Both the position numbers and the translations under genes were made by a program. A stretch of 64,000 nt of DNA from Mucilaginibacter kameinonensis (GTDB taxonomy: Bacteria > Bacteroidota > Bacteroidia > Sphingobacteriales > Sphingobacteriaceae), in assembly GCF_003675385.1 (NCBI RefSeq), contig NZ_RCWZ01000002.1, positions 620,001-684,000 of the forward strand. The letters are read 5' to 3'. Positions 1 to 8,495 of the stretch are shown piece by piece; positions within the stretch are counted from its first letter, which is position 1, and each line of letters starts with the position of its first letter. The notes below the pieces were generated by a model. The model did not search any database. It saw only the letters and a program-made list of their open reading frames with translations, and was not told the origin of the DNA.

Positions 1-1
1 C

Positions 2-379
2 CATGTGTTTACATTGTTTGCTTCACTGGCTATATTTATCGCCTGCATTGGCTTGTTCGGTTTAACGGCTTATTCAGCTGCCCGTCGTACTAAAGAGATT
101 GGCGTGCGCAAAGTACTCGGCGCATCCGTACAAAACATTATATCGTTGCTTACCTGGGATGTAGTAAAGCTCATCTTTATATCAAGCCTTGTGGCTATCC
201 CGCTGGCGTACATTTTCATTAATCAATGGCTTAATCGCTACGCTTTCAGGGTTCAACTTACCTGGTGGCAGTTTGTACTGCCTGTTTTCGCGCTGGTAAC
301 AATTGCAGTAGCAACCACTTTTTATTTGACCTTCAGGGCGGCGCTTACTAATCCTACAAATTCGTTAAGGAATGAATGA
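2..379 (+). CDS. FtsX/MacB-type ABC permease, C-terminal end (partial)
   Basis: The reading frame is open from the window edge, so only the last ~125 residues are visible. They contain the FtsX-family signature RRTKEIGVRKVLGAS after one membrane helix, then a second helix (~50-70) and a third (~85-110), and end in a short cytoplasmic tail. This is the usual C-terminal half of the MacB/FtsX permeases that Bacteroidota carry in large families, commonly 780-800 residues, acting with an ATPase in export or as a mechanotransmission device. No ATPase gene is visible, and the substrate cannot be inferred. The only GTG (position 5) is internal, not a true start. Confidence 0.85.
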   Translation, partial: HVFTLFASLAIFIACIGLFGLTAYSAARRTKEIGVRKVLGASVQNIISLLTWDVVKLIFISSLVAIPLAYIFINQWLNRYAFRVQLTWWQFVLPVFALVTIAVATTFYLTFRAALTNPTNSLRNE

Positions 380-701
380 CCGTTGATTATTTTGATTACG
401 CTGATGGCGTCGATTTTTCTGAAACTGGAATTAAACAAATTTATCAAATTTTACTTTCCCCTGCGGCCGTGTCCCCACGGCTTGCTGATTGATTAGCATT
501 TTGAAAATTTTCTAATTCTGAAAATTCTGATTCAGGCAAATTCCGGTTGCAGATAAGAATCCTGACAATCCTTTAATCCTAAAAATCATGGTTCAGATCT
601 ATGCCAAAAAAGCTGAACGTTTTGGCCAATTTTAGATACTTATTTACCTGTAAACCTTATTTCTTTGTATTACCGATATAAACTTTTTTGAGAGCTATTC
701 T
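380..701. other. Intergenic region with repeat remnants
   Basis: No credible coding frame. It contains a GTGTCCCCAC-type hairpin (466-481), then AT-rich sequence with near-repeats of 'attctgattcag' and 'aatcctgacaatcc' (about 490-600), which resemble degraded copies of the TCTGAACCGG repeat family seen later in the window. The promoter of the fucose cluster should lie in the last ~80 bases, but no clear TAnnTTTG element can be picked. Confidence 0.6.
466..481. repeat. GTGTCCCCAC hairpin, copy 1
   Basis: Perfect 6-bp stem (GCCGTG/CACGGC) around the loop TCCC. Same core as the hairpins at 8114, 8162 and 11044. Confidence 0.6.
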
Positions 702-1034
702 ATGAGCCAACGATACTGTTTAACCCTCGATCTGAAAGACGACGCGGCACTCATTGCCGAATACGAAAAATACCACGAAGCCATTTGGCCCGAAATTCAT
801 GAAAGCATTACTGCTAAGGGAATCACCAATATGGAGATCTACCGTTTTGATACCCGCATGTTCATGATCATGGAGGTTGATGATACTTTCAGCTTTGAAA
901 AATCGGCAGCAATGGATGCGGCAAATCCAAAAGTACAGGAGTGGGAAGATTTGATGTGGGGCTACCAGTCGCCGGTAAAAAATGCGCCGGTAGGTGCTAA
1001 ATGGGTTTTAATGGATAAAGTTTTCTCATTATAA
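702..1034 (+). CDS. RhaM-family sugar mutarotase (probably L-fucose mutarotase)
   Basis: A 110-residue protein of the L-rhamnose mutarotase (COG3254) family, which interconverts anomers of 6-deoxy sugars; the length is typical. Features include the N-terminal YCLTLDLKDD strand, the YEKYHEAIWPEI helix and a C-terminal WEDLMWGYQ segment. It is cytoplasmic, with no signal peptide. It lies 12 bp before a GH29 fucosidase and opens a cluster for L-fucose breakdown, while the rhamnose genes of this window (14116-20299) have no mutarotase. Context therefore favours L-fucose as substrate, with service to both pathways possible. The family assignment is firm; substrate preference is inference. Confidence 0.85.
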   Translation: MSQRYCLTLDLKDDAALIAEYEKYHEAIWPEIHESITAKGITNMEIYRFDTRMFMIMEVDDTFSFEKSAAMDAANPKVQEWEDLMWGYQSPVKNAPVGAKWVLMDKVFSL

Positions 1035-1046
1035 AACAGGATAGCT

Positions 1047-2399
1047 ATGCTAAAGAAACTACAATTACTACTGATGTTCGCGTTACTGATGGCTCCATCG
1101 GTATTCGCGCAAAAGATGATAGGCACCGAAACTGATGCCCAAAAAGAGAAACGCATGGAATGGTGGAAGGACGACCGCTTTGGTATGTTCATTCACTGGG
1201 GCCTGTATTCGCAGGCGGCCCGTCACGAATGGGTAAAGCACAACGAAAAAATTGATAATGCCGGTTATCAGAAATATTTCGACCAGTTTAACCCCGATCT
1301 GTTCGACCCACAAAAATGGGCTAAACAAGCCAAAGCGGCAGGGATGAAATATGCTGTGTTGACCACAAAACACCACGAAGGTTTTTGCCTGTTCGATTCA
1401 AAATTTACTGATTATAAAGCCCCCAATACCAAGGCTAAACGCGATTTGGTGCGCGAATATGTGAACGCTTTCCGGGCACAAGGTTTAAAAGTTGGCTTTT
1501 ATTATTCGCTGTTAGACTGGCACCACCCACAATATACTATTGATGATATCCATCCACAGTCTCCTGCTGATAAAAGTGATGCGTCATACGCTAAACTGAA
1601 CAAGGGAAGAGACATGGCTAAATACCGCCAGTACATGCGCGATCAGATCACCGAGCTGTTAACCAAATATGGCAAGATCGACATCCTTTGGCTTGATTTT
1701 TCATTTCCGCGCAAAGATGGTCATGGTAAAGGCAAAGACGAATGGGGATCAGTTGAATTACTTAAACTGATCAGAAAATTACAGCCGGGTATTATTGTAG
1801 ATAACCGCCTAAACCTGGAAGAATATAAAGATGGTGCAGATTTTGAAACACCTGAACAGGTAAGCACCGCCGAGCTGGCTAAATACCGCGGCAAAACCTG
1901 GGAAACCTGCCAAACATTTTCAGGTTCGTGGGGATACTACAGGGATGAGCATACATGGAAAACCCACCGTCAATTGCTCGACCTCTTAATTACTTCGGTA
2001 AGCAATGGTGGTAACCTGATATTGAACGTTGGGCCAACCGCGCGTGGCGAATTTGATTATCGTGCTACTAATGCGCTGGATAGTTTGGCTTACTGGATGC
2101 ATGCCAACAGTAAATCTATTTACAACTGTACTTTTGCACCTGATAGCTATAAAGTACCCGAAGGAACTAAACTTACTTATAACAAAGCCGCCGGTAAATT
2201 GTATGTACAATTGTTCAGCTATCCGCAGGGTAAACTGGTATTGCCTGGTTACAAAGGCAAGATCAAATATGCGCAGTTTTTGAACGACAGCTCGGAGCTT
2301 TTATATAAAGAAACTAACGGCGAGGATCTGGAGATAACGCTGCCCGCGCAGAAGCCTAATTACGAAATACCGGTAATTGAACTTACGCTTCAGCAATAA
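1047..2399 (+). CDS. Secreted alpha-L-fucosidase, GH29
   Basis: A 450-residue GH29 enzyme that releases L-fucose from glycans. An N-terminal signal peptide (MLKKLQLLLMFALLMAPSVFA, ending near residue 22) points to the periplasm or outer membrane. The catalytic barrel starts at WWKDDRFGMFIHWGLYS and includes the TTKHHEGF motif. The nucleophile motif is WLDF with Asp217 (most GH29 have WFDG). A C-terminal beta domain follows from about residue 350. It lies between the mutarotase and the dehydratase, so released fucose feeds the downstream enzymes. A second, divergent GH29 lies at 5134, suggesting different linkage preferences. Confidence 0.95.
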   Translation: MLKKLQLLLMFALLMAPSVFAQKMIGTETDAQKEKRMEWWKDDRFGMFIHWGLYSQAARHEWVKHNEKIDNAGYQKYFDQFNPDLFDPQKWAKQAKAAGMKYAVLTTKHHEGFCLFDSKFTDYKAPNTKAKRDLVREYVNAFRAQGLKVGFYYSLLDWHHPQYTIDDIHPQSPADKSDASYAKLNKGRDMAKYRQYMRDQITELLTKYGKIDILWLDFSFPRKDGHGKGKDEWGSVELLKLIRKLQPGIIVDNRLNLEEYKDGADFETPEQVSTAELAKYRGKTWETCQTFSGSWGYYRDEHTWKTHRQLLDLLITSVSNGGNLILNVGPTARGEFDYRATNALDSLAYWMHANSKSIYNCTFAPDSYKVPEGTKLTYNKAAGKLYVQLFSYPQGKLVLPGYKGKIKYAQFLNDSSELLYKETNGEDLEITLPAQKPNYEIPVIELTLQQ

Positions 2400-2447
2400 G
2401 CTAAAAAATATTGTCCTTATAAAAAGAAGGACCGATCATATAATATA

Positions 2448-4109
2448 ATGTCAACACAAAAAGAAACATATTTAAGGATCCATCCGCATGATAACGTACT
2501 GGTAGCCTTACAAGATTTGGCACAGGGAACAGTTATCACGTTTGATGGACAGACTTTTCCACTGGTAGATAAAATAGCGGCAAAGCACAAGTTTGCTATT
2601 AATGAATTGCCCGAAGGCAAAGAAATTTACATGTATGGCGTACTGGTAGGCAAGGCCTCTGCAACTATACCGCAGGGTGGTTTGCTTACTACCGAAAACG
2701 TACATCACGCTGCCGAAGGTTTTCACCTTGGCGAGCGTAAACTGAACTGGCACAAACCTGATACCGGCAATTTTGATGGCAAAACCTTTATGGGGTATCA
2801 CCGTGCCGATGGTTCGGTTGGTACAGGTAACTATTGGATAGTAGTACCGCTTGTTTTCTGCGAGAACAGGAATATCAACGTGTTAAAAGAAGCATTGGTT
2901 GATAAACTGGGCTATAAAAAAGCCAAGAGCTACGAGGGCGATGTTGAGCAGCTGATGGAGCTTTATCAGGCAGGTAAATCGGTAGAGGAGATTCTGAATG
3001 CCGATATCCAGGGTACTGAAGAGAAGCCAAACTCCAAACGATTATTTAAAAATATCGACGGCATCAAATTTCTGAGCCACAGCTTGGGCTGCGGTGGCAC
3101 GCGTGAAGATTCTGACGCGCTTTGCGGTTTAATAGCTGGTTATATCACGCATCCTAACGTAGCCGGTGCAACTATATTGAGCTTGGGCTGCCAGCACGCG
3201 CAGGTAAGTATTTTACAAAATGAAATTGCCAAACGCGATGCTAACTTCAGCAAGCCGCTGGTTGTTTTGGAACAGCAAAAAGTAGGTACCGAAAGTGAGC
3301 TACTGAAACAAGCTTTAAAGCAAACCTTTGCCGGTTTAGTGAAGGCTAATGAAACTACACGCCAGCCTGCGCCGTTATCGAAATTGTGTGTTGGTTTGGA
3401 GTGCGGTGGTTCTGATGGCTTTTCAGGTATTTCGGCTAACCCGGCATTGGGCTATTTATCCGATCTGCTGGTTACCATGGGCGGTTCGGTGATCCTGTCG
3501 GAGTTTCCGGAGCTTTGCGGGGTAGAGCAGGAGCTGAGTGACCGCTGTATCGATGTAGACACAGCCAACCGCTTCATGCACCTCATGACCACTTACAATG
3601 CCCGTGCAGAGGCCGATGGTTCCGGCTTTTACGCCAACCCATCGCCGGGCAATATCCGTGATGGCTTAATTACCGATGCCATTAAATCGGCAGGGGCAGC
3701 AAAAAAAGGTGGCACATCTCCGGTAACAGCGGTATTAGATTATCCTGAAAAAGTAACCAAGCCAGGATTAAATCTGTTATGTACTCCGGGTAGTGATGTT
3801 GAAAGTACCACTGCCGAGGTAGGTGCAGGTGCCAATATCGTACTGTTCACCACTGGTTTGGGCACGCCTACAGGTAACCCTGTTACGCCTGTTATTAAAC
3901 TATCAACCAATACGGCTATGTTTCAGCGCATGCCCGATATTATTGATATCAATTGCGGAACCATTATTGAAGGTGCTGAAACCATCCAGCAGGCCGGTGA
4001 GCGGATCCTGGATTACGTAATAAAAGTTGCCAGCGGCGAAGCAGAACCGAAATCGGTAAAGCTTGGCCAGGACGATTTTATTCCGTGGAAGAGAGGGGTG
4101 TCGTTGTAA
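2448..4109 (+). CDS. UxaA-family dehydratase, probably L-fuconate dehydratase
   Basis: A 553-residue protein of the altronate/galactarate dehydratase (UxaA) family. The N-terminal ~100 residues form an SAF-like domain. The catalytic part carries the Cys-rich motifs SHSLGCGGTREDSD and GLECGGSDGFSGISANPALG, typical of these iron-dependent enzymes. The family removes water from sugar acids to give 2-keto-3-deoxy acids. Because the neighbours are fucosidases, a 2,4-diketo-acid hydrolase and a lactonase, the likely substrate is L-fuconate. That step in Xanthomonas is done by an enolase-superfamily enzyme, so this would be a non-homologous replacement. Altronate or galactarate remain alternatives, but no uronate genes are nearby. 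Confidence 0.8.
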   Translation: MSTQKETYLRIHPHDNVLVALQDLAQGTVITFDGQTFPLVDKIAAKHKFAINELPEGKEIYMYGVLVGKASATIPQGGLLTTENVHHAAEGFHLGERKLNWHKPDTGNFDGKTFMGYHRADGSVGTGNYWIVVPLVFCENRNINVLKEALVDKLGYKKAKSYEGDVEQLMELYQAGKSVEEILNADIQGTEEKPNSKRLFKNIDGIKFLSHSLGCGGTREDSDALCGLIAGYITHPNVAGATILSLGCQHAQVSILQNEIAKRDANFSKPLVVLEQQKVGTESELLKQALKQTFAGLVKANETTRQPAPLSKLCVGLECGGSDGFSGISANPALGYLSDLLVTMGGSVILSEFPELCGVEQELSDRCIDVDTANRFMHLMTTYNARAEADGSGFYANPSPGNIRDGLITDAIKSAGAAKKGGTSPVTAVLDYPEKVTKPGLNLLCTPGSDVESTTAEVGAGANIVLFTTGLGTPTGNPVTPVIKLSTNTAMFQRMPDIIDINCGTIIEGAETIQQAGERILDYVIKVASGEAEPKSVKLGQDDFIPWKRGVSL

Positions 4110-4159
4110 ATAAAGAAAGTTGTTGGTGGCAACATCAACAACGGCAAACTATAAAAAGC

Positions 4160-4266
4160 TCCCCTCTTGAGAGGGGGCGCGATGGAAAAGAGCGTTAGGA
4201 GGGGTGTGTCTATGCGAGCAGAATATAAACGTAGAAACACACCCCTACACCCCTCTCAAGAGGGGA
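4160..4266. repeat. Complex inverted repeat (CCCCTCTTGAGAGGGG type)
   Basis: Two self-complementary CCCCTCTTGAGAGGGG-like blocks (near 4161-4177 and 4250-4265) flank complementary GGAGGGGTGTGT and ACACACCCCT arms (near 4198 and 4236). The whole element can fold into a nested stem. It fills the gap between the dehydratase and the SDR and is followed by a GGGGAGATTTAGAGGGGGC tract next to the SDR start. It looks like a non-autonomous palindromic element inserted within an operon. Confidence 0.65.
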
Positions 4267-4355
4267 ATCGCACTTGGCCACCGTTTTGAATTACGAAATA
4301 TTTAATAACCATAAAACAAAATTCTCTCCTTTTAGGGGAGATTTAGAGGGGGCTT

Positions 4356-5120
4356 ATGTTTAAACTAACCAATAAATCAGTAATTGTAACCGGCGGTGGC
4401 AGCGGCATAGGTAAAGCTATGGCGGTATTATTTGCACAGCAAGGCGCCGAAGTTCATATCATCGAATTAAACGATCAGGCAGCGGCAGATACCGTGACCG
4501 AAATAACCACGGCTGGCGGAAAGGCTACCGGCTATGCTTGCGATGTAAGTAATCAACAACAAGTAGTTGATACTTTCACCAAAATAGGTAAGATAGATAT
4601 CCTGATCAATAACGCGGGTATAGCGCACATCGGTCGCGCGGATAATACCAGTACCGAAGATTTTGAGCGTGTATTTAATGTAAACGTTAAAGGTGCTTAC
4701 AACTGCTTATACGCGGCTATTCCGGTATTAAAAAACAACGGTGGCGGCGTAATCCTGAACACAGCTTCAATAGCAGCCAGTGTAGGTATCACCGACAGGT
4801 TTGCTTACTCTATGAGCAAGGGCGCTATTCACGCCATGACTTTGTCTGTAGCGCGTGATTATCTGCATGATAATATCCGTTGTAACTGTATCTCGCCGGC
4901 AAGGGTTCATACACCTTTTGTGGATGGCTTTATCGCTAAAAACTATGCAGGCCGCGAAGAAGAGATTTTTGAAAAGCTATCAAAAAGCCAGCCGATAGGC
5001 AGGATGGGCAAACCGGAAGAAGTAGCAGCTTTGGCACTTTACCTCTGCTCGGACGAAGCTGGTTTCATTACCGGTACCGATTATCCTATCGATGGCGGCT
5101 TTATCACTCTGAACAATTAA
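4356..5120 (+). CDS. SDR oxidoreductase, probable 2-keto-3-deoxy-L-fuconate dehydrogenase
   Basis: A classical short-chain dehydrogenase of 254 residues: Rossmann motif TGGGSGIGKA near residue 12, NNAG, a Ser in the NTASIA strand, and catalytic YSMSK. A distinctive CISPARVHTPFVDGF segment lies in the substrate loop. In the fucose oxidative pathway two dehydrogenases are needed, one for L-fucose and one for 2-keto-3-deoxy-L-fuconate. Only this one lies in the cluster, between the dehydratase and the diketo-acid hydrolase, so the second role is preferred. L-fucose dehydrogenase is the alternative. It is cytoplasmic, and 14 bp separate it from the next fucosidase. Confidence 0.8.
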   Translation: MFKLTNKSVIVTGGGSGIGKAMAVLFAQQGAEVHIIELNDQAAADTVTEITTAGGKATGYACDVSNQQQVVDTFTKIGKIDILINNAGIAHIGRADNTSTEDFERVFNVNVKGAYNCLYAAIPVLKNNGGGVILNTASIAASVGITDRFAYSMSKGAIHAMTLSVARDYLHDNIRCNCISPARVHTPFVDGFIAKNYAGREEEIFEKLSKSQPIGRMGKPEEVAALALYLCSDEAGFITGTDYPIDGGFITLNN

Positions 5121-5133
5121 AACCTGATTTGAT

Positions 5134-6423
5134 ATGATTAAAAAGCTATTATTAATGGGTATGCTGCTTGGCGTGGTACGCGCGGGCGCTCAAACCTACA
5201 CACCAACTGCCGATAACCTTGCCGCAAGGAAAAACTTCCAGGATATGAAGTTCGGTCTGTTTATTCACTGGGGCATTTACAGTGAGCTTGGCGCGGGTGA
5301 GTGGGTGATGAACGAGAAGCATATTCCTTATGATAGCTATAAACGCCTGGCCGATTTTTTTTATCCGCAGGCTTTTAACGCCCATGAATGGGTGATGTTT
5401 GCAAAAAAAGCAGGCATGAAGTATATCACCATTACTTCGCGCCATCACGATGGCTTTAGCATGTTTGGTACCAAGGCATCGCCATATAATATTGTTGATG
5501 CTACGCCTTACCATAAAGACCCATTGATGGAGCTTGCACAGGAATGCGTTAAGGAAGGTATCGAACTGCACTTTTATTATTCACTGCTGGATTGGGGACG
5601 TAAAGATTACGCTTATGGCAGTCCGATTGCGGATGGTAAACCTGTAAACGGCGATTGGGACAGCTATATCAATTTCATGAAAGCCCAGCTTACCGAACTC
5701 ATTACCAAATATCCGGGTGTTAAAGGCATATGGTTTGATGGCCATTGGGAGCGTGATGTTAACTGGCATTATGACGAGATTTACGGCCTGATCCATAAAT
5801 TGAACCCCGCGATACTGGTAGGTAATAACCACCATCTTGAACCAAAGGAAGGCGAAGATTTCCAGATGTTTGAAAAAGACCTGCCCGGAGCCAACACCAC
5901 TGGCTTCAGCGGTAAATCAAAAATCGGTATCCTGCCTTTAGAAACCTGCGAAACCATCAACAATAGCTGGGGCTTTAACATTACCGACAGGAGCTTTAAA
6001 TCATCCAAACGCATTATCCATTACCTGGTAAATGCGGCAGGTTTAAACGCCAACTTTTTATTAAACATAGGCCCAATGCCAAATGGTAAAATTCAGCCTG
6101 AGTTTACCGATACATTGGCCATTGTAGGCGCCTGGGTACAAAAAAACGGTGAAGCTATTTACGGTACCCGTGGCAGCGGCATCCCTGCGCAGCCCTGGGG
6201 AGTTATCACACAAAAAGATAAAAACCTTTATGTGCACGTGATGACACCGCCACAACAGCCATATGTTTTCATTCCGCAATTAAAAGGTAAGGTAACTAAA
6301 GCCGCTTTACTGGCAGATGGCAGCGCGGTGAAATTTAAACAACAAACAGAGGGCGTGTTTGTATACCTAAGTGGTGTTGCAACTGACCCTAACGATACTA
6401 TTATTAAACTGACAACTAACTAA
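5134..6423 (+). CDS. Secreted alpha-L-fucosidase, GH29 (second copy)
   Basis: A 429-residue GH29 enzyme with a signal peptide (MIKKLLLMGMLLGVVRAGA, cleavage near residue 19). The barrel begins with FQDMKFGLFIHWGIYSELG and carries SRHHDGFSMF; the nucleophile is Asp202 in the canonical WFDGHWE motif. A shorter C-terminal beta domain follows from about residue 340. It differs clearly from the copy at 1047, whose nucleophile motif is WLDF, so the pair are divergent paralogues rather than a recent duplication. It is embedded in the fucose operon (14 bp after the SDR, 12 bp before the hydrolase). Confidence 0.95.
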   Translation: MIKKLLLMGMLLGVVRAGAQTYTPTADNLAARKNFQDMKFGLFIHWGIYSELGAGEWVMNEKHIPYDSYKRLADFFYPQAFNAHEWVMFAKKAGMKYITITSRHHDGFSMFGTKASPYNIVDATPYHKDPLMELAQECVKEGIELHFYYSLLDWGRKDYAYGSPIADGKPVNGDWDSYINFMKAQLTELITKYPGVKGIWFDGHWERDVNWHYDEIYGLIHKLNPAILVGNNHHLEPKEGEDFQMFEKDLPGANTTGFSGKSKIGILPLETCETINNSWGFNITDRSFKSSKRIIHYLVNAAGLNANFLLNIGPMPNGKIQPEFTDTLAIVGAWVQKNGEAIYGTRGSGIPAQPWGVITQKDKNLYVHVMTPPQQPYVFIPQLKGKVTKAALLADGSAVKFKQQTEGVFVYLSGVATDPNDTIIKLTTN

Positions 6424-6435
6424 TACAACGATAAT

Positions 6436-7287
6436 ATGAAACTTATACGATTTGGCGAGCCAGGTAAAGAGAAACCGGGAATTATACAAAACGATAAAAG
6501 ATATGATGTATCTGCCTTTGGCGAAGATTACACCGAGCAGTTTTTTGAAACTGATGGACTTAGCCGCCTTGCTGATTTCATCAAAGATAACCTGCTGCCT
6601 GAAGTTGCCGAAGATGTACGCTTAGGAAGCCCTATCGCCCGCCCTTCAAAACTGGTTTGTATTGGTTTAAATTATGCCGACCACGCCAAAGAAACCAACG
6701 CGCCACTGCCACCGGAGCCGGTTATCTTCATGAAATCAACTACAGCTATTGTTGGTCCGTTTGATGATATCATGATCCCTAAGAATTCGGTTAAAACCGA
6801 TTGGGAAGTGGAATTGGCTGTGGTTATCGGTAAAAAAGCCTCATATGTTGAAGAAGCTGAAGCTATGGACTATGTTGCCGGATACGTATTGCATAACGAC
6901 GTGAGCGAACGTGAGTTTCAGTTAGAGCGTAACGGAACCTGGGATAAAGGTAAAGGTTGCGACACTTTTGCACCGCTTGGTCCGTTTTTGGCTACACCTG
7001 ATGAAATTGCCGACCCGCATAACCTGCGCCTTTGGTTAACTGTAAACGGCGAAACCATGCAAGATGGTACTACATCAAACTTTATATTTAATCTGCCGCA
7101 CCTGATCTCATATACCAGCCAGTTCATGACCTTGTTGCCAGGTGATATCATTTCAACAGGTACACCTGCAGGTGTTGGTTTAGGGATGAAGCCGCCAATT
7201 TATTTAAAAGCGGGCGACGTGGTTGAATTGGGTATTGAAGGCCTTGGCCAATCAAAGCAAAACTTAATAGCGTATGCTAAAAATTGA
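6436..7287 (+). CDS. FAH-family hydrolase, probable 2,4-diketo-3-deoxy-L-fuconate hydrolase
   Basis: A 283-residue fumarylacetoacetate-hydrolase-fold enzyme. The family core starts near residue 70 with KLVCIGLNYADHAKE. The metal-binding acidic motifs DWEVELAVVIG and HNDVSERE are present, as is the C-terminal GDIISTGTPAGVG loop. Members cleave C-C bonds of diketo acids. In the oxidative fucose route the Xanthomonas homologue splits 2,4-diketo-3-deoxy-L-fuconate to pyruvate and L-lactate, and the neighbourhood fits that step. Its 3' end overlaps the lactonase gene by 14 bases, implying translational coupling. Another diketo acid as substrate cannot be excluded. Confidence 0.85.
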   Translation: MKLIRFGEPGKEKPGIIQNDKRYDVSAFGEDYTEQFFETDGLSRLADFIKDNLLPEVAEDVRLGSPIARPSKLVCIGLNYADHAKETNAPLPPEPVIFMKSTTAIVGPFDDIMIPKNSVKTDWEVELAVVIGKKASYVEEAEAMDYVAGYVLHNDVSEREFQLERNGTWDKGKGCDTFAPLGPFLATPDEIADPHNLRLWLTVNGETMQDGTTSNFIFNLPHLISYTSQFMTLLPGDIISTGTPAGVGLGMKPPIYLKAGDVVELGIEGLGQSKQNLIAYAKN

Positions 7288-8104
7288 TGCACATCAGCAT
7301 TTCTGGCAATATAACCCGGTAAGGGACAGCTGGATTACTGAAGAGATGCAGGTAATAGGTCGGGATTTTTATCCGGAAGACCTGTTACCTGTATTGCAAA
7401 AACACGGCATAGACGGCTGTGTAGCAGTTCAGGCGGATCAGTCGGAAAAGGAAACCGAATTTTTGCTCGACCTGGCTTCCGTTAATCCTTTTATTAAAGG
7501 GGTAGTGGGCTGGATTGATCTGAAGGCCGATGACCTGGACGAAAGGTTGCATCATTTTAAAAAGTATGAAAAGCTCAAAGGTTTCAGACACATCTTACAG
7601 TCGGAACCCGATGAGCAATATATGCTCAATCCCGCATTTAAAAAAGGGATTGCAAGTTTGAGTAAATACGGATATACTTATGATATCCTGGTCTTTCCCA
7701 ATCACTTGCCTTATGCCGCACAGTTAGCAGCCGAATTCCCGGATCAAAAGCTTGTGCTCGACCATATGGCCAAACCGTACATCAAAGCCGGTAAAATTGA
7801 TGGCTGGAAACAGGATATTGAAAAGCTGGCAAGTTATCCGAATGTGTCTTGTAAAGTATCGGCCTTACTTACAGAAGCCGACTGGCACAATACTCCGGCT
7901 GCTGATTTTATTCCATATATCGATATTGTTTTCAACGCTTTCGGAATCAACAGGGTAATGTTTGGATCTGATTGGCCGGTATGTTTACTGGCTGGCGGCT
8001 ATGAAAAAACTATGGAGGTGATGAACCTATATGTTGAAAGGCTTTCTGCTACAGAAAAAGAATTGTTTTTTGGCGGGAACGCGATAGCGTTTTATGGGTT
8101 ATAA
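7274..8104 (+). CDS. Amidohydrolase-family lactonase, probable L-fucono-1,5-lactonase
   Basis: A 276-residue metal-dependent hydrolase of the COG3618 (TIM-barrel amidohydrolase) family. It has the N-terminal DAHQHFW motif, LDHMAKP near the middle, and the GSDWPV strand with the catalytic Asp near the end. Members include L-fucono-, L-rhamnono- and galactaro-lactonases. Coupling to the diketo-acid hydrolase (14-base overlap) and the fucosidases make L-fuconolactone the natural substrate, giving the L-fuconate used by the dehydratase at 2448. It is the last gene of the cluster; hairpins follow at 8114 and 8162. Confidence 0.85.
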   Translation: MLKIDAHQHFWQYNPVRDSWITEEMQVIGRDFYPEDLLPVLQKHGIDGCVAVQADQSEKETEFLLDLASVNPFIKGVVGWIDLKADDLDERLHHFKKYEKLKGFRHILQSEPDEQYMLNPAFKKGIASLSKYGYTYDILVFPNHLPYAAQLAAEFPDQKLVLDHMAKPYIKAGKIDGWKQDIEKLASYPNVSCKVSALLTEADWHNTPAADFIPYIDIVFNAFGINRVMFGSDWPVCLLAGGYEKTMEVMNLYVERLSATEKELFFGGNAIAFYGL

Positions 8105-8113
8105 AGAACAGTC

Positions 8114-8133
8114 GATCTGTGGGGACACGGATC
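8114..8133. repeat. GTGTCCCCAC hairpin, copy 2
   Basis: GATCTGT/ACGGATC arms (one G-T pair) around GGGGAC. It lies 10 bases after the lactonase stop, and its core is complementary to the hairpin at 8162, so the two could also pair with each other. Confidence 0.6.
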
Positions 8134-8161
8134 GGAGAAATAAAATTGCTTGATCCACCCC

Positions 8162-8183
8162 GCGTCCGTGTCCTCACGGACGC
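8162..8183. repeat. GTGTCCTCAC hairpin, copy 3
   Basis: Perfect 9-bp stem GCGTCCGTG/CACGGACGC with loop TCCT, the strongest member of this small hairpin family. No T-run follows, so it is not a classical terminator, though it could block exonucleases at the end of the fucose transcript. Confidence 0.65.
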
Positions 8184-8495
8184 TTCCCAAACCATCAAAT
8201 TTCGTGCTTTCACGATACTTCGCTACTGTACTAAAATCACGAAACTGTACTGTATATTATTTATTTCAAAACGATAGGCGCTATTATCAATATGATAGTG
8301 TAGCGTTTGGTTCATTTCGTTATAAATCAATTAAATATCAACTTCAGTGTAATATTAAGGTAACATACAACGTCAGATATAAGTATGGCACACATTTAGC
8401 TATACTTGCACATGATTGATGCAAAATATAACTAAAAAGGTGAACCATTTGGCTCCGGATAACGTTATATAGGTACCAATCAGACTTAAATTTTT

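Larger units (their letters stand above)
8105..8495. other. Intergenic region with two hairpins, otherwise AT-rich
   Basis: Apart from the paired hairpins at 8114-8133 and 8162-8183, this is AT-rich sequence with no supported gene. An 89-codon frame at 8150-8419 has no recognisable composition or motif and starts inside the repeat. The region probably holds the end of the fucose operon and the promoter of the small gene at 8496. Confidence 0.5.

Noticed and set aside
962..1376. Minus-strand frames across the fucosidase gene
   Set aside because: Shadows of the GH29 coding strand with no family features.
8150..8419. 89-codon plus-strand frame
   Set aside because: Starts inside hairpin DNA, has no motif or recognisable family, and sits in AT-rich intergenic sequence.
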